Shown here: one piece after another, positions 1 through 8,011 of the stretch | Layout of the letters: every line of letters begins with the position of its first letter | How positions within the stretch are numbered: position 1 is the stretch's first letter | Source of the DNA: Rhodovulum adriaticum | GTDB lineage: Bacteria; Pseudomonadota; Alphaproteobacteria; Rhodobacterales; Rhodobacteraceae | NCBI RefSeq assembly: GCF_004345735.1 | Contig: NZ_SLXL01000012.1 | Coordinates: forward strand, 27,962-91,961 | Reading direction: 5' to 3' | DNA length: 64,000 bases | Program-made: the position numbers and the translations under genes | The notes under the pieces: generated by a model | The model's input: only the letters and a program-made list of their open reading frames with translations | The model's database searches: none | Told to the model about the DNA's origin: nothing

Positions 1-430
1 AGGACAGCGTCACCGATTGCAGTTGCAGCGCGATATAGGGCGTGGTACCCACGACTGCGATCAGGGTAACGATGACACCCAGCGTGTTGGATTTCCCGTA
101 GCGCGAAGAAATCAGGTCGGCGATCGAGGTGATCCGCTGGGTCCGTCCGATGCGCACCAGCTTGCGCAGGGTCCACCACCAGCCGATAAAGACCAGCGTC
201 GGCCCAAGGTAGATCGTGACGAACTCCAGCCCCGACCGCGCCGCGTAGCCGACCGCGCCGTAGAACGTCCAGGCGGTGCAATAGACCGACAGCGACAGCG
301 TATAGATCATGGGCGAGCGCAACCAGCCGCCGCGCCCGCGCGCCGCCCGGCGTTCCGCCCAGAAAGCCACGCCGAACAGGAACACGACGTAGACCAGACA
401 GATCGCCACAAGCAGGTCGAAGGAGATCAT
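1..430 (-). CDS. Sensor kinase with sodium:solute-symporter-type membrane domain, N-terminal fragment
   Basis: Only the first ~143 codons lie in the window; the gene runs off the left edge. The translation starts MISFDLLVAICLVYVVFLF and shows several hydrophobic segments, with the SLC5-like stretch YTLSLSVYCTAWTFYGAVG. That is characteristic of the hybrid histidine kinases that carry an SLC5 domain in front of PAS/HisKA modules (CbrA/CrbS type). The kinase part is not visible, so a plain symporter is possible, but the receiver-domain gene two places upstream favours the kinase. The ATG overlaps the TGA of the preceding small gene (ATGA, 427-430), so translation is probably coupled. Inferred role: sensing or controlling acetate use, as CrbS-CrbR does for acs in other bacteria. 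Confidence 0.75.
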   Translation of the reverse strand, partial: MISFDLLVAICLVYVVFLFGVAFWAERRAARGRGGWLRSPMIYTLSLSVYCTAWTFYGAVGYAARSGLEFVTIYLGPTLVFIGWWWTLRKLVRIGRTQRITSIADLISSRYGKSNTLGVIVTLIAVVGTTPYIALQLQSVTLS

Positions 431-711
431 TCCGCCCCCTCCTGCCCCCCGGCCTCTGCGCCGGGCTTGGCCGGATCGGGGGCCGGGGCAGAGGCCGCGC
501 ACAGCCGCCGGGCCAGCAGTGCGGCGGTGGCGATCAGCCCGAACCAGGCCGCGAACAGATAGATCAGCAGCCCCGCGCCCAGACCGTCATCGGCATCCAG
601 AACCGGCAACAGGAACAGGCAAAGGCCCAGCAGGGGCAACAGGCGCGCCAGGTCCATCAGCCGGCGGCGGCGATACCCCTCTGGGTCGGGAAAGGCCGGC
701 GCGCGGGCCAT
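427..711 (-). CDS. Small two-helix membrane protein between receiver and sensor genes
   Basis: A 94-residue protein, not assigned to a family. A basic N-terminus (GYRRRR) is followed by two hydrophobic segments at about residues 22-40 and 47-66, then an Ala/Pro/Glu-rich soluble tail. It sits 3 bases downstream of the response regulator stop and overlaps the next start by 4 bases, so the three genes read as one operon. The location suggests a membrane accessory of the SLC5-type sensor kinase, but the sequence gives no direct functional clue. Confidence 0.7.
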   Translation of the reverse strand: MARAPAFPDPEGYRRRRLMDLARLLPLLGLCLFLLPVLDADDGLGAGLLIYLFAAWFGLIATAALLARRLCAASAPAPDPAKPGAEAGGQEGAE

Positions 712-714
712 CGT

Positions 715-1083
715 CTAGCCGCCCGCAAGATCGCGCACCGAGGCCAGGACCTCGGTGTTGGAAAACGGCTTGGCCATGAAGCGGCTGACGCCCATCCGCT
801 CGGCCATCTCGCGGTCCTTGACCTGGCCCTTGGCGGTCAGCATCAGGACCGGCAGCGCGGCCAGCGCCGCGTCCGCGCGAATGTCGCGCAGGATGTCGAA
901 CCCCGAACGCCCGGGCAGCATCACGTCGAGAATGACGATATCCGGGGCCAGCGCGGACACCCTTTGAAAGGCGGTCGTTCCCTCGGAATGGGTGTCCACC
1001 TGCCAGCCGTCGCGCGACAGGATGAAGCGGATCGCCTCGATGATATTCGGCTCGTCCTCTATCAGAAGGACATGTTTGCCCAT
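715..1083 (-). CDS. Single-domain response regulator (CheY-like receiver)
   Basis: 122 residues, only a receiver domain, with no DNA-binding or enzymatic output. The acidic pocket (E9, D10), phosphoacceptor D53 in the ILDVMLPG stretch, T83 and K105 (in AKPF) are all present, so it should be phosphorylatable. It is the first gene of the receiver - small membrane protein - SLC5-type kinase set. A lone receiver next to a hybrid-kinase candidate suggests either a phosphate shuttle or a protein-interaction output. The RamB-type regulator upstream on the same strand (69 bases away) is a possible DNA-binding partner by context only. Confidence 0.9.
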   Translation of the reverse strand: MGKHVLLIEDEPNIIEAIRFILSRDGWQVDTHSEGTTAFQRVSALAPDIVILDVMLPGRSGFDILRDIRADAALAALPVLMLTAKGQVKDREMAERMGVSRFMAKPFSNTEVLASVRDLAGG

Positions 1084-1152
1084 TCCGTTTCCCCCCGCAT
1101 GCGGAACTGCGCCCGCTTTGTCAGACGACTATCCCCGCAAAGCGCGCCCCTG

Positions 1153-2463
1153 TCAAAACCCGTCCGCCAGGATCGACGGCTCGCGCCGGGCCACGCAGTC
1201 GCGGCGCGGGCAGATCCGGCAGGACGTGCCGATGGGCTGGGGCGGCGTCTGGGGCAGGTTGGCCACCTCTTCGGGCAGGATCAGCATCGCCGCCTCCAGC
1301 ACCTGCGGACCGTCGAAGCCGGAGTTCAGCACCGGCTGGCACAGTGCATAGGTCAGGAACCGCGCGTGCGCCCGTCCGGAATGTTCGACCACCGCACGCA
1401 AGGGCGCCATGGGACGCGACAGCGCCTGATAGAGCGGCCATAGCGGACAGGCCGCCCCGAACCGCGGCAGGGCGAACCCCGCCACCGGCTTGCGAAAGGT
1501 CAACGTGCCCGAGCCATCGCAGGTGACCAGCCCGATGGGACCGCCTGCCAATGCCTCGGGCAGGGCCGCCAGCCGCCGGAACGCGGCGCCGGGATCGACG
1601 CCGTAGCGCTGCGCCAGCCGGCCGGGATCCAGCGAAAGCGCGCGCGCGGCCTCGGCGAAATCGGCCAGCGGCATCAGTTCTGCATCGCGGCGATACCGGC
1701 GCAACCAGGCCAGCGCCAGGTCGCGCGCCGGTCCCGAGGACAGCTCGGCCGCGCCATCGACCAGGCGTTCCGGCGCGGGCGGCAGGGCCCGTTCCAGTTC
1801 GGCGACGTGATAATGGCGGGCGCGCAGAAAGGCCTCGACCTCTTCTTGCGGGGTGGTCTGTCCCCCGGCCTCTTCGGCGCCCTCGTCCAGATAGGCGACC
1901 AGCGCCTGTGCCCCGTCCGCCAGGCGCTGGCTTTCCTCGGACAGGTTGCGGTGAAAACGGCGCTGCCAGTCCGGATCGATATCGTCGGTCTCGTTCAGGA
2001 TCGCGGCGGTCGACCGGATCGCCGTCACGGTCGAGATCACCTCGTGCAGCGAGGCCGACAGGAACGGATCGTGGGTCAGCCGATCGGTCAGCATCTCTAC
2101 GGTACGTTCCAGTTCGGCGACCCGGCGGTGACGGTCGGCCAGCAATTGCGCCCAGCCCGGAAACCGCCCGGCGAATTCCTCGATCCGGGGCAACTCGTCC
2201 TGGGCGCCCTTGTGACCGGCCGCGGCCTCGCGCAGGGCCTCGATCTGGGCGGCCCCCGCCCCTTCGGTCAGGGCGCTGGCCTCGACATCCAGGGCGCGGG
2301 CGATCTCGACCAGCAACTTGCCGCCGATTCTACGGCGGTTATGCTCGATCAGGTTGAGGTAGGAGGCCGAAATCCCGACGGAACGCGCCAGATCGGCCTG
2401 CCGGATGCCCAGCACGGTGCGCCGCTCGCGGATGCGGGTGCCGGTCAGGGTGGAACGGGGCAT
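1153..2463 (-). CDS. RamB/MccR-type XRE regulator of short-chain fatty acid metabolism
   Basis: 436 residues. An N-terminal XRE helix-turn-helix (about residues 8-62, with GIRQADLARSVGISASYLN) is followed by a long central region. The C-terminal part carries the cysteine cluster CRICPRRDC typical of the short-chain acyl-CoA-responsive regulators (RamB, PrpR/MccR). In that family RamB controls acetate genes such as acs, ackA and glyoxylate-cycle genes. It is divergent from the ABC importer-acs operon, and the 219-base spacer holds several TTTGTAAA-like elements. Control of the importer-acs operon is the natural inference; the ligand could be acetyl-CoA or propionyl-CoA. Confidence 0.85.
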   Translation of the reverse strand: MPRSTLTGTRIRERRTVLGIRQADLARSVGISASYLNLIEHNRRRIGGKLLVEIARALDVEASALTEGAGAAQIEALREAAAGHKGAQDELPRIEEFAGRFPGWAQLLADRHRRVAELERTVEMLTDRLTHDPFLSASLHEVISTVTAIRSTAAILNETDDIDPDWQRRFHRNLSEESQRLADGAQALVAYLDEGAEEAGGQTTPQEEVEAFLRARHYHVAELERALPPAPERLVDGAAELSSGPARDLALAWLRRYRRDAELMPLADFAEAARALSLDPGRLAQRYGVDPGAAFRRLAALPEALAGGPIGLVTCDGSGTLTFRKPVAGFALPRFGAACPLWPLYQALSRPMAPLRAVVEHSGRAHARFLTYALCQPVLNSGFDGPQVLEAAMLILPEEVANLPQTPPQPIGTSCRICPRRDCVARREPSILADGF

Positions 2464-2682
2464 GGCGTGAAACCTTGTTTCTTTCCAAGGACTTTCTGCG
2501 GGCGCGCGATAATTTGTTTACAAGCCTTCGCAATCCTCTGTGGATATATTTACAAAAAAATCGTTCTCAGGAAAGCAGTTGTTGCCAAATTTTCGCACTA
2601 CCCGCGATAATTGCCCTGCTTTGTAAAGCAATGGGTCCGCGCAGAGGAGGCGCAGGCCCGCTCACATCACGGGAGGATGTAC
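2464..2682. promoter_or_regulatory. Divergent control region with TTTGTAAA-type elements
   Basis: An AT-rich island in otherwise GC-rich DNA between the RamB-type gene and the ABC importer. It contains TTTGTTTACAA at 2513-2523, ATTTACAAAA at 2548-2557 and the perfect palindrome TGCTTTGTAAAGCA at 2617-2630. RamB of Corynebacterium recognises TTTGCAAA-like cores, so these are candidate operators of the adjacent regulator. That assignment is an inference from similarity and position. Confidence 0.5.
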
Positions 2683-4032
2683 ATGACGAATTCGACCTTC
2701 ACGCGCCGCGGCGTGCTCAAGACCGGTGCGGTCACCGGCGCGGGCCTGGCCCTGCCGACGATCTTCACCTCGTCCGCCTCGGCCTTTACCAACGAACCGA
2801 CCGGCAGCACGGTCAAGTTCGGTTTCAACGTGCCCCAGACCGGCCCCTACGCCGAAGAAGGCCTGGACGAACTGCGCGCCCAGGAACTGGCCGTCGAACA
2901 TATCAACGGCATGGGCGATGGCGGCATGCTGAACACCTTCACCTCCAAGGCGCTGGATGGCACCGGCATCCTGGGCAAGAAGGTGGAATTCGTGACCGGC
3001 GACACCCAGACCAAGTCTGACGCCGCCCGCGCCAGCGCCAAGTCGATGATCGAAAAAGACGGCGTGGTGATGATCAACGGCGGCTCGTCCTCGGGCGTGG
3101 CCATCGCCGTTCAGGGCCTCTGCCAAGAGGCCGGCATCATCTTCATGGCCGGTCTGACCCACTCCAACGACACCACCGGCAAGGACCGCAAGGCCAACGG
3201 CTTCCGCCACTTCTTCAACGCCTACATGTCGGGTGCCGCCCTGGCCCCGGTGCTGGAGAAGGAATACGGCACCGAGCGCCGCGCCTATCACCTGACCGCC
3301 GACTACACCTGGGGCTACACCCAGCAGGAGTCGATCCAGTCCTTCACCGAGGCCATGGGCTGGGAAACCGTCAACAACGTGCTGACCCCGGTCGGCGCCG
3401 GTGACTTCTCGTCCTACATCACGCCGGTCCTGCAGTCGGGCGCCGACGTGCTGATCCTGAACCACTACGGCGGCGACATGGTGAACTCGCTGACCCAGGC
3501 GGTGCAGTTCGGCCTGCGCGACAAAATGGTCAACGGCAAGCAGTTCGAGATCGTCGTGCCGCTCTACTCGGAGCTGATGGCCGCCGGTGCGGGCGAAAAC
3601 ATCAAGGGCGTGTTCGGTTCGATGAACTGGAACTGGCAGCTGCAGGATGCGGGCACCAAGGCGTTCGTTCAGTCCTTCGGCCAGAAATACGGCCGTCCGC
3701 CCTCGAACTCGGCGCATACCTGCTACGTGCAGACGCTGCTGTACGCGGATGCCGTTGCGCGCGCCGGTTCGTTCAACCCCTGCGCCGTGGCCGAGGCCCT
3801 GGAAGGCTTCGAATTCGACGGCATGGGCAACGGCCCGACCCTCTACCGTGCCGATGACCACCAGTGCTTCAAGGACGTGCTGGTCATGAAAGGCGCCGAG
3901 AACCCGACCACCCAGTACGACACGCTGGAAGTGGTCGAGGTCACCCCGCGCGCCCAGGTCGAGTATGCCCCGAACCACCCGATGTTCGGTGGCGACGCGG
4001 CCACGCTGGGCACCTGCAACGACGGCGCCTGA
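2683..4032 (+). CDS. Tat-exported substrate-binding protein of a LIV/urea-type ABC importer
   Basis: 449 residues from the chosen start: a GGAGG at 2672-2676 lies 6 bases before ATG 2683, better than the in-frame ATG at 2677. The N-terminus TRRGVLKTG followed by a hydrophobic stretch and SASA is a twin-arginine signal. The mature part is a type I periplasmic binding fold (KFGFNVPQTGPYAEEGLDE; later INGGSSSGVAIAV). The protein heads a complete importer operon ending in acetyl-CoA synthetase. Family members bind branched-chain amino acids, urea or short amides; the acs linkage suggests a short-chain carboxylate or amide here. The substrate cannot be read from sequence. Confidence 0.9.
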   Translation: MTNSTFTRRGVLKTGAVTGAGLALPTIFTSSASAFTNEPTGSTVKFGFNVPQTGPYAEEGLDELRAQELAVEHINGMGDGGMLNTFTSKALDGTGILGKKVEFVTGDTQTKSDAARASAKSMIEKDGVVMINGGSSSGVAIAVQGLCQEAGIIFMAGLTHSNDTTGKDRKANGFRHFFNAYMSGAALAPVLEKEYGTERRAYHLTADYTWGYTQQESIQSFTEAMGWETVNNVLTPVGAGDFSSYITPVLQSGADVLILNHYGGDMVNSLTQAVQFGLRDKMVNGKQFEIVVPLYSELMAAGAGENIKGVFGSMNWNWQLQDAGTKAFVQSFGQKYGRPPSNSAHTCYVQTLLYADAVARAGSFNPCAVAEALEGFEFDGMGNGPTLYRADDHQCFKDVLVMKGAENPTTQYDTLEVVEVTPRAQVEYAPNHPMFGGDAATLGTCNDGA

Positions 4033-4049
4033 TGCCGGCATGAACCCGT

Positions 4050-4079
4050 CCGGCCGCGTGCGACCCTGCGCGCGGCCGG
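4050..4079 (+). terminator. Intercistronic hairpin after the binding-protein gene
   Basis: Perfect 9-bp arms CCGGCCGCG / CGCGGCCGG with a 12-base loop, 18 bases after the binding-protein stop and 76 bases before the first permease. There is no T-run. Such hairpins commonly protect the highly expressed binding-protein message or reduce read-through. Confidence 0.55.
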
Positions 4080-4155
4080 CCTTCACGTCAGGGCAAGGCC
4101 AAGGCGGCCGGCCCGGACGCGCCAGACCTAAACCGACATCACGGGTGGGGACACG

Positions 4156-5187
4156 ATGGACGCGATCCTTCTGCAAATCCTGAACGGGCTCGACAAGGGC
4201 TCTGCCTATGCGCTGATCGCGCTGGGCCTGACGCTGATCTTCGGCACGCTGGGTGTCGTCAACTTTGCCCATGGCGCGCTGTTCATGATCGGGGCCTTCT
4301 GCGCCGTCGTGATGCAACGCCTGCTGAATCTTTCCTACGAGGTGGTGGACCCGACCCGGACCGACTTTCTGGGCAACCCGCTGAAGGTCCAGATGCCTTA
4401 CGTCGAATCCTGGTTCGGGACCGAATTCGGCGGCGGGCTGATCGAGTGGTCTGTGCCGCTGTCGATCCTGCTGGCCATCCCTGTCATGGTGGGGCTGGGC
4501 TTTGCCATGGAACGCGGCCTGATCAAGCATTTCTACAAGCGCCCCCATGCCGACCAGATCCTGGTGACCTTTGGCCTGGCGATCGTGCTGCAGGAAATCA
4601 TCAAGTATTTCTTCGGCGCCAACCCGATCCCCACCACATCGCCGGACCTGTTCTCGGGCTCGTTCGATTTCGGGGTGCTGCTGGGCTTCGATCCCAACAC
4701 GATCATCTACCCCTACTGGCGCATGGTCTATTTCCTGTTCGCGCTGATCATCATCGGTGGCGTGTTCTCGTTCCTGCAATTCACCACCTTCGGGATGGTG
4801 GTGCGCGCGGGCATGGCCGACCGTGAAACCGTGGGCCTGCTGGGCATCAACATCGACCGTCGCTTTACCATCATGTTCGGGCTTGCCGCCGCGGTGGCGG
4901 GGCTGGCCGGCGTGATGTACGCGCCGATCCTGTCGCCAAACTATCACATGGGCATGGACTTCCTCGTGCTCAGTTTCGTGGTGGTCGTGGTCGGCGGCAT
5001 GGGCAGCCTGCCCGGCGCCGTGCTGGCCGGGTTCCTGCTGGGCATCCTGCAGAGCTTTGCCTCGATGAACGAGGTCAAAAGCATCATCCCCGGTATCGAC
5101 CAGGTCATCATCTATCTGATTGCCATCATCATCCTGCTGACCCGCCCGCGGGGGCTGATGGGCCGCAAGGGCGTGATGGAGGATTGA
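4156..5187 (+). CDS. livH: LIV-type ABC importer, permease LivH
   Basis: 343 residues, mostly hydrophobic with about eight membrane helices. It begins [20 protein letters not shown] and continues with [21 protein letters not shown], the family hallmark. The C-terminal half carries the permease signature region ([18 protein letters not shown]). It pairs with LivM to form the membrane channel. It follows the binding-protein gene after a 123-base gap that contains a hairpin, and ends 4 bases before livM, in the usual livHMGF order. Confidence 0.93.
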   Translation: MDAILLQILNGLDKGSAYALIALGLTLIFGTLGVVNFAHGALFMIGAFCAVVMQRLLNLSYEVVDPTRTDFLGNPLKVQMPYVESWFGTEFGGGLIEWSVPLSILLAIPVMVGLGFAMERGLIKHFYKRPHADQILVTFGLAIVLQEIIKYFFGANPIPTTSPDLFSGSFDFGVLLGFDPNTIIYPYWRMVYFLFALIIIGGVFSFLQFTTFGMVVRAGMADRETVGLLGINIDRRFTIMFGLAAAVAGLAGVMYAPILSPNYHMGMDFLVLSFVVVVVGGMGSLPGAVLAGFLLGILQSFASMNEVKSIIPGIDQVIIYLIAIIILLTRPRGLMGRKGVMED

Positions 5188-5191
5188 GAAC

Positions 5192-6403
5192 ATGCTTGGA
5201 CTGAGCGCAAAAGACACCCGTTTCCTGCTGATCGTCGTCTTCCTGACCCTGGCGACGCCGTTCCTGCTGCAACCCTTCCCCGAAACCTCCAGCCTGGCGC
5301 AGTTCAACGCGGGCTATCCGGACCTGATGCAGAAATTCGCGATCTTCGGCATCTTCGCGATCGGGTTCAACATCCTGTTCGGGCTGACCGGCTACCTGTC
5401 CTTCGGGCATGCCGCCTTCCTGGGGGTGGGATCCTACACCGTGGTCTGGATGTACAAGCTCCTGGGCTACAACGTTCTGCCGGGCCTGGTGCTGGCGATC
5501 ATCATCTCGGCGCTGTTCGCGCTGGTGATCGGCTTCATCTCGCTGCGGCGGTCCGGGATCTACTTCTCGATCCTGACGCTGGCCTTCGCACAGATGAGCT
5601 ATAACCTCGCCTACTCGGTGCTGACGCCGATCACCAACGGGGAAACGGGCCTGCAGGTCTACCTGAACGACCCGCAGATCCTGATGGGGGAAAACTCGCC
5701 CACCAGCCCGCACCTTTTCGGGATCGTGATGCGCGATTCCACCCAGATCCAGATGGGCGACTGGCTGTTCACGATGAACAACGGCTACTACTTCTGCGCC
5801 GTCATCGCGATCATCGCCTTCTACATCTCGCTCCGGATCTTCCGCTCGCCCTTCGGCATGATGCTGCGCGCGATCAAGACCAACCAGACCCGGATGAACT
5901 ATACCGGCCTGAACTCGCGCCCCTACACGCTGGCGGCCTTCGTGATCTCGGGCATGTATGCCGGCCTGGCCGGTGGCCTCTTGGCCGCGATGGACCCGCT
6001 GGCGGGCGCCGAGCGGATGCAGTGGACCGCCTCGGGCGAGGTGGTGCTGATGACCATCCTGGGCGGTGCGGGCACCCTGATGGGGCCGGTGCTGGGCGCG
6101 GGCTTCATCAAGTATTGCGAGAACATCTTCTCCAAGATCAACGATGGGGTTCTGCACGGCTGGTTCGCCTTCATGCCCGACGGGATAGAGGATTTGATCG
6201 TCGCGATGATCCATCCCTTCGTGGGCAAGGGCTGGCACCTGACGCTGGGCATCCTGTTCATGCTGGTGGTCATCTTCCTGCCCGGCGGCCTGGTCGAGGG
6301 GGGGCAGCGCGTCGCACGCCTGTTCCGCCGCAACAAGAAGGCCGGCCCGGGCGACAAGGACCCCGAGCATCACCCGAAACAAGCGCCCCACGTGGCCGAG
6401 TGA
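5192..6403 (+). CDS. livM: LIV-type ABC importer, permease LivM
   Basis: 403 residues with the LivM pattern: [23 protein letters not shown] near residue 55 and the conserved [22 protein letters not shown] coupling region near residue 280. An extra loop between helices (about residues 140-190) and a basic, hydrophilic C-terminal tail ([12 protein letters not shown]) are visible. Second transmembrane subunit of the importer; it lies 4 bases after livH and 12 bases before livG, so co-transcription is secure. Confidence 0.93.
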   Translation: MLGLSAKDTRFLLIVVFLTLATPFLLQPFPETSSLAQFNAGYPDLMQKFAIFGIFAIGFNILFGLTGYLSFGHAAFLGVGSYTVVWMYKLLGYNVLPGLVLAIIISALFALVIGFISLRRSGIYFSILTLAFAQMSYNLAYSVLTPITNGETGLQVYLNDPQILMGENSPTSPHLFGIVMRDSTQIQMGDWLFTMNNGYYFCAVIAIIAFYISLRIFRSPFGMMLRAIKTNQTRMNYTGLNSRPYTLAAFVISGMYAGLAGGLLAAMDPLAGAERMQWTASGEVVLMTILGGAGTLMGPVLGAGFIKYCENIFSKINDGVLHGWFAFMPDGIEDLIVAMIHPFVGKGWHLTLGILFMLVVIFLPGGLVEGGQRVARLFRRNKKAGPGDKDPEHHPKQAPHVAE

Positions 6404-6415
6404 GGAGACGGATCA

Positions 6416-7174
6416 ATGGGTATCCTTGAAGTCAAAGGCGTGAACAAGCGCTTCGGCGGGCTCCAGGCACTGGGTGACGTGAACCTGTCGGTGGCAGAGA
6501 ATACCGTTCACGCCATCATCGGGCCGAACGGCGCGGGCAAGTCCACCTTGCTGAACTGCCTGGTGGGCAAGCTGATCCCCGACACCGGCTCTGTCATGTT
6601 CGACGGGCAGTCGGTGCTGGGGCGCAAGCCGCACGAGATCAACCAGATGGGCATTTCCCGGGTGTTTCAGACGCCCGAGATCTTTGGCGATCTGACGGTG
6701 ATGGAAAACGTGCTGATCCCGTGTTTCGCCCGGCGCGACGGTGCATTCCGCATGCGTGCCTTCGAAACGGTGGCCCATGAAAAGGACATCGTCGAGAAGG
6801 CCCTGCAAATGCTGGAGGACGTGAACATGGCCGACAAGAAGGACATGCACGCGGCCTCCATGTCGCGCGGCGACAAGCGCCGGCTGGAAATGGCGATGTG
6901 CCTGGTGCAGGAACCGCGCCTGCTGCTGCTGGACGAACCCACCGCCGGCATGGCGCGGGCCGACACCAACAACACCATCGACCTGTTGCGCGAAATCAAG
7001 GAAAAGCGTGACATCACCATGGCGATCATCGAACACGACATGCATGTCGTGTTCTCGCTCGCTGACCGGATCACGGTGCTTGCCCAGGGCACGCCGTTGG
7101 TTGAGGATGTGCCCGAAAAGATCAAGGGCCACCCCAAGGTGCAAGAGGCCTATCTGGGCCAGGCGCACGGATAA
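6416..7174 (+). CDS. livG: LIV-type ABC importer, ATPase LivG
   Basis: 252 residues. Walker A GPNGAGKST at about residues 36-44; Walker B LLLLDEPTAGM at about 160. The ABC signature is degenerate, reading MSRGDKRRLEMAM instead of LSGGQ. This drift is usual in the LivG/UrtD branch, where the signature is often HG/RG-D-K. The C-terminal end has the IKGHPKVQEAYLG motif typical of LivG. Preceded by a good ribosome site (GAGGAG). It energises transport together with LivF. Confidence 0.93.
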   Translation: MGILEVKGVNKRFGGLQALGDVNLSVAENTVHAIIGPNGAGKSTLLNCLVGKLIPDTGSVMFDGQSVLGRKPHEINQMGISRVFQTPEIFGDLTVMENVLIPCFARRDGAFRMRAFETVAHEKDIVEKALQMLEDVNMADKKDMHAASMSRGDKRRLEMAMCLVQEPRLLLLDEPTAGMARADTNNTIDLLREIKEKRDITMAIIEHDMHVVFSLADRITVLAQGTPLVEDVPEKIKGHPKVQEAYLGQAHG

Positions 7175-7186
7175 GGAGGAGCGGAG

Positions 7187-7942
7187 ATGAACGTCAAACC
7201 CGACTTCAACAAGAACGCCAACCAGGCGGCGACCGCCCCGGCCTTTCTGTCGGTCTACGATCTGCACGCCTATTACGGCGAAAGCTACATCGTGCAGGGC
7301 GTCAGCTTCAACGTGCACGAGGGCGAGATCCTGGCCCTGCTGGGCCGCAACGGCGCGGGCAAGACCTCGACCCTGCGCGCGGTGGCGCGGCTGTCCGATC
7401 CGCAGGTCACCTATGGCGAGATCTGGCTGGACCACCAGCCGCTGCACATGATGGCTGCCCACCAGGCCAGCGCGGCGGGCCTGGGGCTGGTGCCCGAGGA
7501 CCGGCGCATCATCTCGGGCCTGACGGTCGAGGAAAACCTGCAACTGGCCCAGATCGCACCGCCCATCGGCTGGACGCTGGACCGCCTGTACGACCTGTTC
7601 CCCCGCCTGGGCGAGCGGCGCAAGCAGGAGGGCGTCACGCTGTCGGGTGGCGAACAGCAGATGCTGGCCATTGCCCGTGCGCTGGCCCGCGACATCAAGG
7701 TGTTGCTGCTGGACGAACCCTACGAGGGGCTGGCCCCCGTGATCGTGGACGAGATCGAAAAGACCCTTGTCCACATCAAGGAACAGGGCATCACCACCGT
7801 TATCGTCGAGCAGAACGCAATCCGCGCCCTGGAACTGGCCGACCGGGCCGTGATCCTGGATACCGGGCAGATCGTCTTTGACGGCACCGCTGCCGAGGTG
7901 CTGAAAGACGAAGCCTTGCGCGCCGAATACCTGGCCATCTAG
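7187..7942 (+). CDS. livF: LIV-type ABC importer, ATPase LivF
   Basis: 251 residues. Walker A GRNGAGKTS, signature LSGGEQQMLAIARAL, Walker B LLLDEPYEGLAP and the switch region TVIVEQN are all present, with the canonical signature (unlike LivG). A ~20-residue hydrophilic N-terminal extension (VKPDFNKNANQAAT) precedes the usual start of the domain. It is preceded by AAGGAGGAG. Last transporter gene before acs; a strong hairpin separates the two. Confidence 0.93.
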   Translation: MNVKPDFNKNANQAATAPAFLSVYDLHAYYGESYIVQGVSFNVHEGEILALLGRNGAGKTSTLRAVARLSDPQVTYGEIWLDHQPLHMMAAHQASAAGLGLVPEDRRIISGLTVEENLQLAQIAPPIGWTLDRLYDLFPRLGERRKQEGVTLSGGEQQMLAIARALARDIKVLLLDEPYEGLAPVIVDEIEKTLVHIKEQGITTVIVEQNAIRALELADRAVILDTGQIVFDGTAAEVLKDEALRAEYLAI

Positions 7943-7950
7943 GTCAGGAT

Positions 7951-7976
7951 GCCCCGGCCCGCGCGGCCGGGGCTTT
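7951..7976 (+). terminator. Hairpin between livF and acs, possible attenuator
   Basis: Perfect 9-bp arms GCCCCGGCC / GGCCGGGGC with a 5-base loop, followed by only three Ts. It begins 8 bases after the livF stop, and acs starts at 8012. It looks like a weak terminator that would set the transporter-to-acs expression ratio, or a processing site. Confidence 0.55.
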
Positions 7977-8011
7977 CACATAAGAAACTGCCCATTAAGA
8001 GGGATTTGGAG

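Noticed and set aside
2662..5307. An 881-codon open frame antisense to the importer genes, and many similar long antisense frames elsewhere
   Set aside because: They are by-products of GC-rich codon use opposite real genes; the translations are His/Gln/Arg-rich, without family motifs.
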